Assembly: GCA_015179045.1 (NCBI GenBank)
Contig: WHUZ01000007.1
Location: 1,290,501-1,354,500, forward strand
Reading direction: 5' to 3'
Origin: Kalaharituber pfeilii
Lineage: Eukaryota > Ascomycota > Pezizomycetes > Pezizales > Pezizaceae
DNA length: 64,000 bases
The notes under the pieces were generated by a model. It did not search any database and was not told the origin of the DNA. It saw only the letters and a program-made list of their open reading frames with translations. The translations under genes and the position numbers were made by a program. This document shows positions 1 to 11,289 of the stretch, piece by piece. Positions within the stretch are counted from its first letter, which is position 1. Every line of letters starts with the position of its first letter.

Positions 1-620
1 ATGGCATGGCGCGCCGCATATATCCAAAGCTCTGTTTTCATAGGATGTAGTTTAAGTGCTCTATACATCAAAGTAAGTCTGACAATCTTAGTTCAAGGTG
101 CAAGGGGTCGATTGCATACGAGGCGAAGACTTTAAGCAGGACTTTCGAGGCTTTCTCCTTCTTGGCGAAGTCGATATACTGCATCCATAGGCCAATGTCT
201 CCATGGAATTTGCGAGTTGCTCTGTCGAGGATAAAAAATATTTTTCGAGAACCAGTGTACGACCGGCCTTTAAGTCCTAGTTGCTGGACCCGTTTTTTCC
301 GCAAAGCTTCAAGATTCATCTCATCTGCATGCAACCTGTAGTGAGTCAGGGTGTCCACAATTATAACTCTGGAACAAAACCCACTCGACATATCGTGCAT
401 AGTCGACTGGTTTGCAGCTTGGGATGTTGACTTTATGCTCGAACTCTGATCGCTTTTTGGTTATTGCCGCTATCTCCTCCTAGAAGATGCCGAATTAGCG
501 GTGACGCTCCCAGAATGCTGCGACAGATCATGTGCGAACCTTTGTGAATATCTTCTTTTTCTCAAACTCTTTCAGCTCCGGGATCGACTGCTCCAGGAAG
601 TAGCGTGCTTTGTCGGCCAT
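1..620 (-). CDS. UTP6: UTP6, U3 snoRNP / SSU processome protein (5' part, partial)
   Basis: U3 small-nucleolar-RNA-associated protein 6 is a HAT-repeat scaffold of the small-subunit processome, needed in the nucleolus for 18S pre-rRNA cleavage. The start is at 618-620 and opens MADKARYFLEQSIPELKEF, the usual UTP6 N-terminus. Inferred exons: 620-540, 479-381, 319-120 and 60-1 (continuing off the edge). Exon 2 carries EEIAAITKKRSEFEHK and DYARYVEW. Exon 3 carries MNLEALRKKRVQQLG, RKIFFILDRATRKF and LWMQYIDFAKKEK. Exon 4 carries SALKLHPMKTELWIYAA. All junctions are GT-AG and phase-consistent. The exon 3 acceptor is best placed at TGAG|ATG, because the nearer CAG would create a stop. Only about 145 of the several hundred residues usual for the family lie here. 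Identification is by recognised family sequence. Confidence 0.93.
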
Positions 621-1039
621 GGCTCAGATGCTGGCAATTGAGGTGTGCTTGATGGTTGATTTCTCTAATTATCGAATTTTTTTCGGTACTGAGATACCTG
701 TGAAGGGCGTAAAGTGGCCGATGCGGCAGCCGCTGTGCTTTCCTGGCTTGGCCCCGTTGCCAAGCCTGGGCTCTGATGCCAAGGCCAGCGTCCCGCATGA
801 CCATTCCTTAGTAAAGTATTCGAGCACGCGCCATCCCAAAACCACATATTGTGTATACGTTATGCAGTGTCCATCATGCTGAAGGGAGAGGTGAGACATA
901 GCACAATATTACTAGCCTCCCGACCGGGAGGCGAGCTGCAGCGAGGGGTAGAGGATTATGCATAAACTGTATTTGCACACAATGACCCGCCTTCTGACTG
1001 TCAGGCGCTTCTCAGTAACAGTAGGTTACTGTGAACTGA
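621..1039. other. Intergenic upstream of UTP6
   Basis: No gene recognised. It must contain the UTP6 promoter. A 17-18 bp perfect palindrome built on CCTCCCGACCGGGAGG lies at 915-932; nearly the same palindrome recurs at 1831-1847. Confidence 0.5.
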
Positions 1040-1290
1040 CCTGCGCTTAGTGTAGCGGTTAACCTCTTGGTTAACTTAGCGACATGCTGAGTGTAGAATT
1101 GAGGGCCTGAGTTCAATTCCTTCGGGAGGCGAATAATGGAAGAGGGTTGTCCGGCATCTTAGGGTGGTCTGTAATTCCCCGGTTTCGCAAACATATCTGG
1201 TAGGCTGCCTTGGTAGCTGAGGATCCCTGTTGCGAAACCGGCCTAAGTCGTTTTACTTTTCACATATAAATTTTTTTTTTTTTTTCAATT
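1040..1290 (+). repeat. SINE-like, tRNA-derived retroposon
   Basis: The head resembles a pol III promoter: an A-box-like TAGTGTAGCGG at 1048-1058 and a B-box-like GAGTTCAATTC at 1109-1119, about 60 bp apart as in tRNA-derived SINEs. A body follows with a potential hairpin (CCGGTTTCGCAA near 1178, TTGCGAAACCGG near 1230), then a run of about 15 T at 1271-1285. A related unit occurs near 20,000-20,230, sharing GTAGAAT..TTGAGGGCC.. and the GAAGAGG.TTGT segment after the B box. No tRNA cloverleaf can be folded convincingly, so it is not called a tRNA gene. Boundaries are approximate. Confidence 0.5.
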
Positions 1291-1722
1291 TATCACTACT
1301 CTCACATGCAGTTGTATGGTATTTTTACATATGGTTTACCGTCTATGCGGCGTATGCGGTTTATTTTGATTTTTATCATGGAGTTAATAGAACTTCAGTA
1401 TAGACAATGTTTTCTGTAGTTTCTGGACCATTTTCTGGCCATAAAACTGCTAGATTATTGACATCTGTTACACATGATAGTGCAACATACAGCTGCCCAT
1501 GTGTAAATGCGAGTAGCAGTAGAAGTACCAAGTACCCTGTGCCAGTATGTGCCAGCAGGATATACTATATAGTATAAAACCGTCCACGCGAATCGTGGTG
1601 TGTAAGCGGTGCATACTGCGCGAACTATGGTGTAAAAGTGGTGCTGTAAAAAGTGGCACTGTAGGGAGCAGTGCTATAGGAAACTAAGTATGATATGTAG
1701 GGACCGCAATACAGGCTAAACT

Positions 1723-1832
1723 GGAGGCGAAAATGCAGGCGGAAGTACAGGCGGAAGTGGTGGCCGAAGTGCAGGCGGAAGTGCAGGTGTGAAGTGCAGG
1801 CAGAAGTACAGGCCGAAGTGCAGTAACTGGTC
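1723..1832 (+). repeat. Minisatellite, about 12-bp unit
   Basis: Imperfect tandem copies of a CAGGCGGAAGTG-like unit (variants CAGGCCGAAGTG, CAGGCAGAAGTA). The preceding stretch (about 1600-1700) also has loose repeats of GTG(G/C)TGTA type. Confidence 0.75.
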
Positions 1833-2175
1833 TCCCGACCGGGAGGCTCTCCATACTACCACGCTCCTACTCCCATACCTCTCCACTCCACCAGGCTGTA
1901 TCATAGACAGAAGGTTTCAGTTGAGGGCGTAGGGGGAACTCTGGCGTTATTGCTGCCATCCACGTGAATATTGCCGTGAGCCAATAGCGAATTTTTTCCT
2001 AGAGGTGCTGCAAGCAGCGCTGCGGAGAGATTAAGCGAACTATGCTATAAGAAGGGAAGATTGCTGGCAAGAGATTAAGCGAGCCAATAATTTTTTTTTC
2101 ATGATGACCTCAATATATAATGCAAATAGAAAAAAGAAAAAAGTTATTTTCTTTTTTTGCTCTCTTTACACTTGC

Positions 2176-2198
2176 GGGGGGATTGGGGGGGTGGGGGC
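2176..2198 (+). other. G-rich tract, potential G-quadruplex
   Basis: Three long G runs (6, 7 and 5 G) separated by ATT and T. Because the runs are long, four GG/GGG tracts are available and a G-quadruplex is possible. It lies just upstream of the Harbinger-type element. Confidence 0.4.
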
Positions 2199-2235
2199 TT
2201 TTTTGTGGCTTTTCCAACAGTACATAATAGATACA

Positions 2236-4097
2236 TTGCTTTACCGGACACCCAGTTAAACTGGACCGGATAATAAAATATGGCCTTTTAAATTCAAATT
2301 ACATACAAGCTAACTAGCTGAACCAGATGAAGGCCTCAACCATGAAACTTATTTTGTACCTTCTGTGTGTTATAGTGGTATTATTGAAGTATTCTCAATA
2401 TATTGAGAGATTGAGAAGAGAATACCCACTGGAATACCAGTCTCCAGGCACATTAGGGGTTGTCGACGATTAATTGGGAATGGTTACCAGAAGTTACCAG
2501 GGAAAATATGCCAGCCAAACTAGGCATGTGTTGTGAGGTACCCCTTTTACCTGGCGAAAATTTATTGGTAAGTAATTTGCATATATACGCATATCAACTT
2601 TACATGCAACATGCCCCGTCTAAGTCAACGAGCTGTAATGCAACAAGAGCTCAGGAGTGATGTAAAAGCTATCATGACACTCATGATTCTTGATTCAGAC
2701 ACAGACTCCGATTCAGATCTAGAGGAAATGGCCGAAGATATGGTTCCTATGTACGATACAATTGCAGCACATCAGTATATCTCTCATGGTGAAAGTGCTA
2801 GACGACACTCCTCAAATGTTCTCTATGACTTGATTCGTGAGTACGCAAATAGATCATTCCTTACTCTCTTCCATATGCATAGAGCATCATTCTGGCATCT
2901 TATTGATCTTCTTCAGAATGCAGGTGGAGAAGATTATTGAAAGGTTTCAAGAGTAGGTGGAGGTCCTACTGCACGACCGATATATCAGCAAGTTGCAGTA
3001 GCACTTCATATGCTAGGGGGACATGGTGGTGGAGTGGAGAGAGAAAGACTAGCACTGAATATCGGTAAAGGTACAGCAGTGGCCTATCTCTGGCATACAA
3101 TTGCAGTCTTGATTAAGATATTGCTAGAGGATATAAGGTGGCCAATACCTGAACAGCGCGAACAGTACCATCCATCAACAACTATTTTCCGGCGATGCAT
3201 TGGTTTCCTTGATGGCTCAATAATTATCCTACAGGATAAGCCGAGAATCGATCCGGAGGCTTACTTCTCGAGAAAGAAGAACTATGGCTTTAATTTATAG
3301 GCCATATGCAATTGGGAAGGGAGGTTTATATAGGCATCGATGGGTCATACAGCAAGCGTTCATGACTCTACTGCATTTAAATGCATGGCTCTCTATCGAG
3401 ATCAAGCAGCTTTCTTTAAGCCGGATGAATATTTACTTGCGAAAAAAGCATATGGGCTCGAGCGACATATAACTACTTCCTCCAAGCACCCGGCTTCTCG
3501 ACAGAGAATAAATGCAGACTTCAGTTCACAACTCTCAACCCCACAAGTAAAAATCGAGCGAGTGTTAAAAGCCTGCTGGCCAGCCTTATATAATTTACCA
3601 ATTCGAATCCGTACAGAAGAGAAGAAGGAGAAAGATCACAATAGGGTTATTGATTGGACCCTGGCTTGTATTGTACTTCATAACCTACTTGCTAGCATGA
3701 AAGTTGATGAGGGCTGGTTACAAGAGGCAGTAAGAATATTAGAACAAAGAGAACATATGGCAAATAATGAAAACAATGATGAAGGAGAAAGAGAAACAGT
3801 CATGGAATCAAAGCGTGCAGGACAACGGCGAAGAGAGGAGCTCCGTGATATTGTAGCTCAACAGCAACTTGAGCTTTTAAGTTTCGGAAATTGAGGAGCT
3901 TTCAGATGCTCTAGGGGGTGTTCCTCGAACTGCTTGTATCATTTGTGCCATTATTTTAGCAAAGGTTTCTGATTGTATCTCTCAATTGCCTTACTAAGTT
4001 CTTTAACCCCTGGCAGGCACCCCTGCAAAATTTGTTATACCGGACGCTAGGTTAAACCGGATAGAAAGTGCTGGATTTTGGTCGTCCGGTATAGCAA
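2236..4097 (+). mobile_element. PIF/Harbinger-type DNA transposon, degenerate
   Basis: The coding remnant at 2611-3894 is bounded by short inverted repeats: TTGCTTTACCGGAC at 2236-2249 and GTCCGGTATAGCAA at 4084-4097. The right end is complex. Between 4033 and 4097 lies a self-contained 65-bp inverted structure whose left half also matches the left terminus in direct orientation (ACCGGAC..AGGTTAAACCGGAT). No clean 3-bp target duplication is visible, so exact ends are uncertain. The terminal CCGGA motifs may be transposase-binding subrepeats (inference). Confidence 0.6.
2611..3894 (+). pseudogene. PIF/Harbinger (DDE_4 family) transposase, frameshifted
   Basis: This is a broken gene for a DDE endonuclease of the PIF/Harbinger superfamily, which would cut and paste the surrounding element. 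Three open segments give the order: N-terminal region with FLTLFHMHRASFWHLIDLL (2611-2940), then the first catalytic block FRRCIGFLDGSIIIL (3010-3300). The third segment (3340-3894) has the second block ASVHDSTAFK, a KAYGLERHI block, VKIERVLKACWP and RVIDWTLACIVLHNLL. A stop at 2938-2940 and a frame change near 3300 separate them. The region normally reading DKAYG reads KKAYG, so an acidic residue seems lost. The acidic tail (NNENNDEGERE) is common in fungal copies. Inactive by frameshift. Confidence 0.85.
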
Positions 4098-4177
4098 GGT
4101 GTAACTGTATGTATAGATTTGCACATGCTGTGTTTTGGATCAAGGCGAGGCACATAGATCCAAGGGCCCTGCATATA

Positions 4178-5033
4178 CAGGTGACCCCGGCTATAGTGAA
4201 ACTCCTTATAGTGAAATCCTTGCTATACAGGTGAACCTGGCTATAATGAAGGCCAAGAATCTGACCGATTTTCTTCACTATTACCAGTTTTCACTGTAGC
4301 GAGGGCACTCTCTTTACCTGTGTAGACAAAGAGGCTCGCCCATTCGTTCACTATAGCCAGGTTTTCACTAAGAAGAGGTTCATTATAGCCAGAGTCACCT
4401 GTAGTGAAGGAATGGGCGAGATCGTTTGTGCACGCGCCCTGGCTATAGTGAAAAGAAGCGCTATAGCCACAATAAAGAACGCTTCATGACTAATTAATTC
4501 AGCTACAGATAAAGCCTACATAGTACTTGCTATAGTGAGGGGGATGGTCTCAGTACTGCCTTATGTAATAGGCTTAGCAGAGTAGTGATTTAGTTCAAGA
4601 TATCTCAATACAAAAAGAGAGAAAAAACTTTTAGTGTATCTGATGGCTTCAGTATCATAGACATTGAAGATAATGCATGCCATGGGCTTGCCATTGGGAT
4701 TAGGAAATGATTTGCAGAAGCCTTCCAAAATCATTTCTCCTGGGCGCTGTCCCGCCTCCTGGTGAGCGTAACATATCTTCCATTTCTCTAGAGCTGGACG
4801 TCCAAAGCGGCATTGAGGAGGCATGATGCTGGCAGTCTGGTAAGGAACAGAATTTGCACTTGAGATCCTGAATATCATACACTGAAAATTTCCGCTATCA
4901 TATTTGACCTTTTTTTTCACCTCGGCCTACTTGGGGCCAGCATGTGACCCCTCGCTATAGTGAAAACTTGCTATGCATATAGTGAAGAAAACAGGTCGGA
5001 TTCTTTGGCCTTCGTTATAGCCAGGGCTGCCTG
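4178..5033. mobile_element. TA-flanked TIR element (MITE family M1, copy 1)
   Basis: The inverted termini begin CAGGTGACCCCGGCTATAG (from 4178) and end CTATAACGAA-complement ..GCAGGCAGCCCTGG-complement at 5033, with TA on both sides (4176-4177, 5034-5035) as expected for Tc1/mariner-class insertion. Internally GGCTATAGTGAA-type motifs recur many times in both orientations, so the left arm looks duplicated or composite. It is about 200 bp longer than the copy at 10632-11287. A 119-codon minus-strand ORF (4561-4920, opening MKKKVKYDSGNFQCM) sits in the shared core. I do not recognise it as a transposase. Confidence 0.75.
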
Positions 5034-5035
5034 TA

Positions 5036-6618
5036 CCCCATCCAGACGGACCTGACAGGGGCCTAGAAACGGTTTTAGCAGGGATATATTAGAGGAAAGC
5101 ATGCAAGAGACGGGCAATTTCTCTATGTATTGGAGATAGAGATGGTTTAAGGGTAGCATGTGTCATGTGCTGCCTAGGAATCATGTCACTGGCCCAGGCC
5201 TCATTTAGTAACAGTTCACAATCATGATCATTTAACAAATGGAAAACGCTTTCAGGCCGTAATGACCACAAGAAAAATAGTATGATAGCAGAAATATTAC
5301 AAAAACGCTGAGTCAGGAATTAAGCATCTCCTGCGGTAGATAAAGCGCATTGGTCAGAGCTAGGGCACCAGCCTCGAGGTTTCACCGGTTGGACGGTGCG
5401 ATGTCCCTATCATAACGCCCTAGTGCATGCGGCTCCCATTTTTGGGTTATAGATATCAGGCGCATCAATTCAAATGATTGGTGGTACTAATACTGGGATA
5501 GTATCATACCACCGAAATACCTTTTAGTTCTTGTCTACAGAATTTGATTATTCCAATACTTTATGGGTGGTTACGAGACTTCTTGAGTGGGTTATTGTCG
5601 TTGAATGCTTATTGAGCTGGTCATCAGGGTATGATCCGCAGATCGCACCTTCCTCGTGGAAAACGTCAAGTTGAACCCCGCCCCCCCCCCCCCTCAACCT
5701 GCATTTGTTTCGTTTCTTTGCTTTTTTTCTAGTCTTACATTTTTGTGTGGTGTTGGATGCATGTAGTTTTTGTAATTGTTGGTTCTTCACTCGTTTTTGT
5801 TGATTTAAAATGGAGATTTCATTTAAACAATTTCTTATGTCTGCATATATTTTTATACTTGTGGTGATAGTTCTGCAATTTTGGTAAATTAGTATGTATT
5901 TTATTCCTATTAATTATTCGATCGGCATCTTGGCTCAACTCTCTCTTGGGCTCACTGGACTTGGTTGTGTAATTTTTCTGTACATTTTTTGTTAGTGTGC
6001 TGTTTTTGGTGCGCCACGTTTTGTTCCACTTTGGTTAGAGGCATCAACTTCCTATTTGAGTAATGATGTGATATCCAGTTCGTCCTTCGGAGGTCGTGCC
6101 AACCAGACTACCAGCAATTCAAGAAACAGATAACAATGGTAGGATGAATTAAATTTTTATTTCTCTTGTCTTTCCTCTAGGTCTCAATCAAAATAACAAA
6201 TAGCACTAGCACCGGAACTTGAAGATCTCTATTGAAAGTGTAAAAGCCAGGCTAACCGTAGAGACAACGAAAGAATTAACACCGAATATTTACAAAGACG
6301 AAGGCAAAGGTCAGAAACGAAAAAGCTTTCCTACATCATAGAGCAGATAATAATCAAAAATTGTGCAAGATTGGTAAGTAAAATCGTAGATCGTTAAAAG
6401 CGAGCCAACCAGAGCAACAGAACCCATCCGCCGTCTCCCGGCAGAAAAAGAAAATGTCGCCATGAAGGTTTTAAAAAAGAAAAAAAAAAAAAAAAGAATT
6501 GAAATAAGCAAAAACTAAGCCGCAGAAACGAATAGAATAAGTGAGAAAGCAGAGGCAACGAGCACCGTAACAGCTAGCTTTCGTCAATATATTTCATGTT
6601 CATTCATCTGACAACACA
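5036..6618. other. Unassigned spacer
   Basis: No supported gene. It contains a C-rich run (about 5677-5693), an A run (about 6479-6495) and generally AT-rich sequence. It includes the 3' flank of the hydrolase gene. A 10-mer CAACCAGACT at 6100-6109 recurs elsewhere in the window. Confidence 0.5.
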
Positions 6619-8096
6619 TCACTTTGGGTGAACTAGCTTTTGGGCAACTGTTCTCACCCCAACAAGCCATTCCCTGGGCTCATGCGCAAACATCAATGAA
6701 TTACCAGTCTCACTGAGCATGTAAACTTGCCCACCCATTCTTACAGCTTCCCTTGCCGCATCCACAGTGCTTTCCGGGCTCTCGCCATTCCATACTAGGG
6801 CAATTGGAATGTCCTGCTGTGTTGCAATTGCAATTCTTGCAAACTCAATTTGATGATTCCTATCGTCACTGAGCTTCCAAAGATGCGGATTTGTTGGAAA
6901 TTGCGGAATTCTATGTTGTGATAGTGACTGGTTTGGTGGTGTATTGTGAATCTCGAGGGACAAATCAATTAGTGTACGTGGAAGGAGTTCAGAGGAGCAC
7001 TTGTAAGCCCAGGATGAATACACTGGCTCTGCATGCGGCATATCTCTAGGGAGATGATTATGGTGCTTATAGAAGCCACATATCCAAGAGAGTTGACGTT
7101 CCGAGCGAGTTGGGGTTCGAAAATCATCCAGTTCATCCATGCTCGTACTAAAACTGCTCGCAGTGCTGCTGCCATATTCTGGCTGGTTGCGAGGCTGTTC
7201 AGGGTACTGCTGCTTCTCATGCTGCTGCTGGCTTTGGCTGTGACATTTATGGTAGTGAGAGTGTGATGTCAGAGGAGGATAAGGGCATGCAATCATTGCG
7301 TTCACGATATCACTCGTCGGCACCCTCCCTAGCCCATTTCCTGGACAGTCATGCAGGATAAGGCAGGATGCGTTGGCAATCCCTTTTTCTCTCATTTCTT
7401 TTGGCAAGAATGAAGGTGAAGCAAGCCCAAGCAGAATATTCCCACCTTTTTCCCAACTAAGGACGACTGGCTTTCGTGGAAGGGAAAAATTGGTATTCAG
7501 GTACTCAAGAAAAGAGATAAGATCTCTGAGGTAGGTGGTTCGACTTAAAGCTCCATCGATGAGCTCTTGAGGAGTAAGAGGAGAGGAGCCTGGATAACCA
7601 CGGTGATTGTAGCTAAAAAGACAGTCAATCTCAAGTAATGGATATTAGCTATAGAGGTGACAGAGGAAGGCAAGTAGGGATTTTGTATAATATAGTCAAA
7701 GAAGTGGAAAAGGAAATCAAAGTCTGCTCACGTTATTATTCGCAGTCCGGGTGGCACGGCGGAGAAGAGCGGAGAGAATATCTCTAATGTAATGAATATT
7801 TCCAAATCAGTCCAATATGCCCAGAACAGCAGCTGGCGGCAATTCACGTAGAGCGGGCAAGGCTGTGACCATATGGTGTATACGTATTGAAGGGGGTCAA
7901 GATATCCAATTCGTATAGGCATGGGAATCATTTCACCTGCAAGAAACCTCTCCCAATAGGTGTTCGTACCTTGATTGAACATCACACCGTGGACACAGAC
8001 AAGAGTCTCGTAGCACCCATCTGCCTCCGTTAAATCTGGTTTTCCTGAGTCCCGATAACCCAGCTTGACTCCACTGTTCAATTGTGCAATTGGCAT
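6619..8096 (-). CDS. Alpha/beta-hydrolase-fold protein
   Basis: Likely a member of the alpha/beta hydrolase superfamily; substrate unknown. Inferred exons: 8096-7970, 7783-7732 and 7612-6619, giving 390 residues with all phases consistent. The start at 8094-8096 opens MPIAQLNSGVKLGYRDSG. ETLVCVHGVMFNQ is the strand-3/oxyanion HG segment, followed by FSPLFSAVPPGLRIITYNHRGYPGSSPL, interrupted by two introns. The nucleophile elbow region reads PVVLSWEKGGNILL, where relatives usually have G-W-S-x-G, so the catalytic serine appears replaced by Glu. Residues about 190-235 are Q/S-rich and low in complexity (HSQSQQQHEKQQ). The C-terminus resembles the cap/strand-8 region (NHQIEFARIA, ALVWNGESPESTVDAA). 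A longer in-frame upstream start exists (8273) but is less family-like. It may be a non-enzymatic or altered hydrolase. Confidence 0.75.
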
Positions 8097-10631
8097 TGTA
8101 ATGCTAGTCGCTTTGTGGATATTGCTCTTTCGGTTCGATAGAGGCCGTCGATCAAGAAATTTGGAAGAAGTGGAAACTTCCGCACAATGATTGCAGTGTA
8201 TCTGTTCGCCCAGATGCTTGCTCCTAATTGCTCGAGATCCTAAAGCACAATTAATTGGGAAGAGTAATAGCAACTTTATAAGCTTCTCGATGACTGCTGC
8301 TCAGTATAATTGTCGTAGAACAGGTATGCTGTTGCACTAAGTGATAAAAGACACCTGAGATTAGCGAGAACTTCCTACTTAAATGGTAAGATCTAGTAGC
8401 ATTAGCACAGCGGGTAGGATCGCATCCCGACAGCTCACAATTGCAGTGAATGCAAAGTGAAGCAATACATAAATATCAAAGGGTTCACTGAGCAGATGTA
8501 GTATCGAACTTACGTTTGGGGATACCGGGTGAGCAGAAATTGGTCGTATACTCGACGAGCCTGGCGCTGACGTGCTGCTCCGTGGATTGCTGATTTGCAC
8601 AATGGCAGTGTCGGCTATGTTGGACCTTCTATCAAACTGATTCAATTGCGTTCGTCGTGCCCCGTTTGAACGAACGGGGACAGAACGGTGGAAAACATGA
8701 CTGTATATAAAAGACTCGAGGACCAAAAACACTGCAGGAGTAGCCTCTGTAGCTATGATTATAGGACCCATCCCCATGACCCCATCCCATTGAATCTTAC
8801 TCCATCGATCAACCGCTCAAAGGTCCCATTTCCCGCATCCCCCACCCCCTCTTCCCCTCCTCCCCATCCCTCTCCTTGCTCGCTAGGCCTACATCCTCAT
8901 CAATCGCTTCCTCACTGCCTCTCTTTCGGCCTCTTAGGGTGCCTCCATTTTCCATGAAAATGCAGGAGGTAGGATACCAAGGCATGCAGCTTCACGTCCA
9001 CTCCGCTCCCAGCTATCCCTGAGGCTTGCCATGCAATTGCAAATCTACCGCTTTGCTTAGGTTAGCAGGACGTTTCCTTGTACCCACAGGGTGAAAACGT
9101 AAAGTGAGTGATGTCCAAGCTGGTGCTGCAATGGCAAGTGTAAGCATGCATTCGGTCCCGTGGGGTATCAAGCGTGCAAAGGCGGGACTAAGGCATGTCA
9201 GATAGATGATATCCATTGAGGGATAGTGGAAATCATAGGAGAAGGAACCAAACTCGGCGTAAGAGGCTACAGGCAGCACTCTTCCAGCTCATGACAGTCT
9301 AGGCTCCTACTAGGGCACGCCAATTCTCGGTTCAAGCGATGGAGCTGGGCGATGGAGCTGGACGATCACCTCACACCACCACTACCACCATCAGCACCGT
9401 TATGATGGGTTGTGTAAGACAAATACGCCAGGTCTGAGGCAGATACCCCCAGTCCTTGCAACGCATAATGGTCGGTAAGCAGCCAACATACGCTCAAACA
9501 AAGAGGGCAAGTACATAACGTCCGGACTATTGTTTGCGGCGGGCTTTTTTTTTAATATTATCCATTATTCTTGCGCGGGTATCCTTATTTGCGATAGCTG
9601 TTCACCAGTTAATATTTATCAACAATAATTGGAGTAATATGCGCAGGTCGCTAGGGCTCAGTCGTTGCTGTTATGCATTAGCTGATGACCTAGGTGGTCT
9701 GCGCCAGCTGTGGTATGCTCTCTCTTATGATTATCCCTCAGTATTCGTTCTTTTAATACATCTGCTATATTGTTGATGTAAAAGCTTGCGAGGCTGGCGA
9801 CGGTTTGCTGGGCTGACGCGGGGGGTCGGGGGGGCGGGTCTGTTCCTGCTCAACACCACTGCCGCAATGCTTGCCTCCTCGCGCGGAGCGGCTAGACATT
9901 GAATTGACGAGAGTGAATAAGCCATAATAATCGCTCCCAGGGCTGCCGGTCAGCTCTGATCGGGAGCAACGTGCAAAATTTAGAATTGCCACGCTACATT
10001 CAAGCTCCTCACATGAATTCCAAGGGCGCGCTGCATGTAGAGTACTTGCATGCAATCCCTGCCCCGGCTATGCGATCGCGACCCAGGTGGTTACGAGACT
10101 ACGACCCAGGCACCAAAACCGATACCAGGAACGTATTATGTCCAATGCCCAAGTTCCACCCATAGAGCCTTGTAACGCTGTGTTCATTGTTGAGCATAGG
10201 AGAACATTCAGCATACTGCAAGCATATCGATATTCCATATGCTGCTCAGGTTGAGAATTCCGAATAGTGCAAGCCCATCAAGCAATAGTACACATACAAG
10301 CGGTTTATCTACTTCTATATTACTTATGCAAGTTCGGTCGTGACAATGTAGTCTCTTGGTCTCTCAAATCACCTGCAGAACCGATATTAGCGCTAGAATC
10401 ATCCTCAAAAGACAACCTTCCTTCCTCCTTTGCCCTGCTGAACTATTTTCATTGATCATAATTATAATCCTTTCTTACTGTGGACCTAGTCCAGATATTG
10501 GCTTGCAGGGTTATTAATGCGTGCGAGTAATCCAGCCAAGCACTTGTTCACCGCCACCTTCAGCGCCACTCCCAAACTTAGCTAGTCTGCCACATTTGGT
10601 ATCGAATATCGGCTGACTTTCATACCTAGTA
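8097..10631. other. Unassigned spacer
   Basis: The hydrolase promoter side, then about 2.5 kb in which no gene or classed repeat is supported. The open frames seen (for example 9013-9279 minus, 9534-9776 plus) are short and lack recognisable domains. A pyrimidine-rich C/T stretch lies at about 8826-8890. Confidence 0.45.
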
Positions 10632-11287
10632 CAGGTGACCCTGGCTATAACGAAATTCTTGATAGTGAAATCCTGGCTATAGTGAAGGAATGGGGCGAGA
10701 TCGTTTGCGCACGCAGCTAAAATGCCCTGGCTATAGTGAAATGAAGCGCTATAGTGAAAATGAAGAACTTTTCAGGACTATGATAATTAGTTCAGCAACA
10801 GGTAAAGCCTACTTGCTATAGTGAACAACCGGGGGTTAGCCTCAGTACTGCCTTATGTAATAGGCTTAGCAGAGTGGTGATTTAATTCAAGATATCTCAA
10901 TACAAAAAGGAAAAAATAAATTTAGTGTATCTGACTGCTTCAATATCATAGACATTGAAGATAATGCCAATAGCTTGCCATCGGGATTACGAAATGATTA
11001 ACTCTTCTGAAATCATTTCTGCTGGGTGCTGTCACACTTCCTGGCGAGCGTGACATACCTTCCATTTCTCTAGAGCTGGGTGTCCAAAGCGGCGTTGAGG
11101 AGACATGATATTGGCGCTCTGGTAAAGAACTGAATTCGCAGCTGAAATCTGAAAATCATACGCTGAAAATTTGACAATTTTTTTTCACCCCTGCCTACCT
11201 TGGGGGCAGCACGTGACCCCTCGCTATATTGAAAACTGGCCATTGTGAAGAAAACCAGGTGGCCTTCATTATAGCCAGGGTGACCTG
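10632..11287. mobile_element. TA-flanked TIR element (MITE family M1, copy 2)
   Basis: The second member of the family at 4178-5033, 656 bp long. It has CAGGTGACCCTGGCTATA at the left end, its inverted counterpart at the right end (TATAGCCAGGGTGACCTG, to 11287) and TA dinucleotides at 10630-10631 and 11288-11289. The internal segment (about 10830-11190) is collinear with copy 1, including the TACTGCCTTATGTAATAGG start. The minus-strand frame open in copy 1 is disrupted here, so the element is non-autonomous. GCTATAGTGAA subterminal motifs repeat at both ends. Confidence 0.85.
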
Positions 11288-11289
11288 TA

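Noticed and set aside
1040..1135. tRNA gene
   Set aside because: A- and B-box-like motifs are present, but acceptor, D and anticodon arms do not fold; a SINE head is the better reading.
5330..5420. tRNA-like segment containing GGTCAGAGC and GAGGTTTCACC
   Set aside because: No cloverleaf and a weak B box; only superficial resemblance.
8379..8777. 132-codon minus-strand frame upstream of the hydrolase
   Set aside because: No domain, no joining splice sites into the hydrolase frame, and low coding quality.
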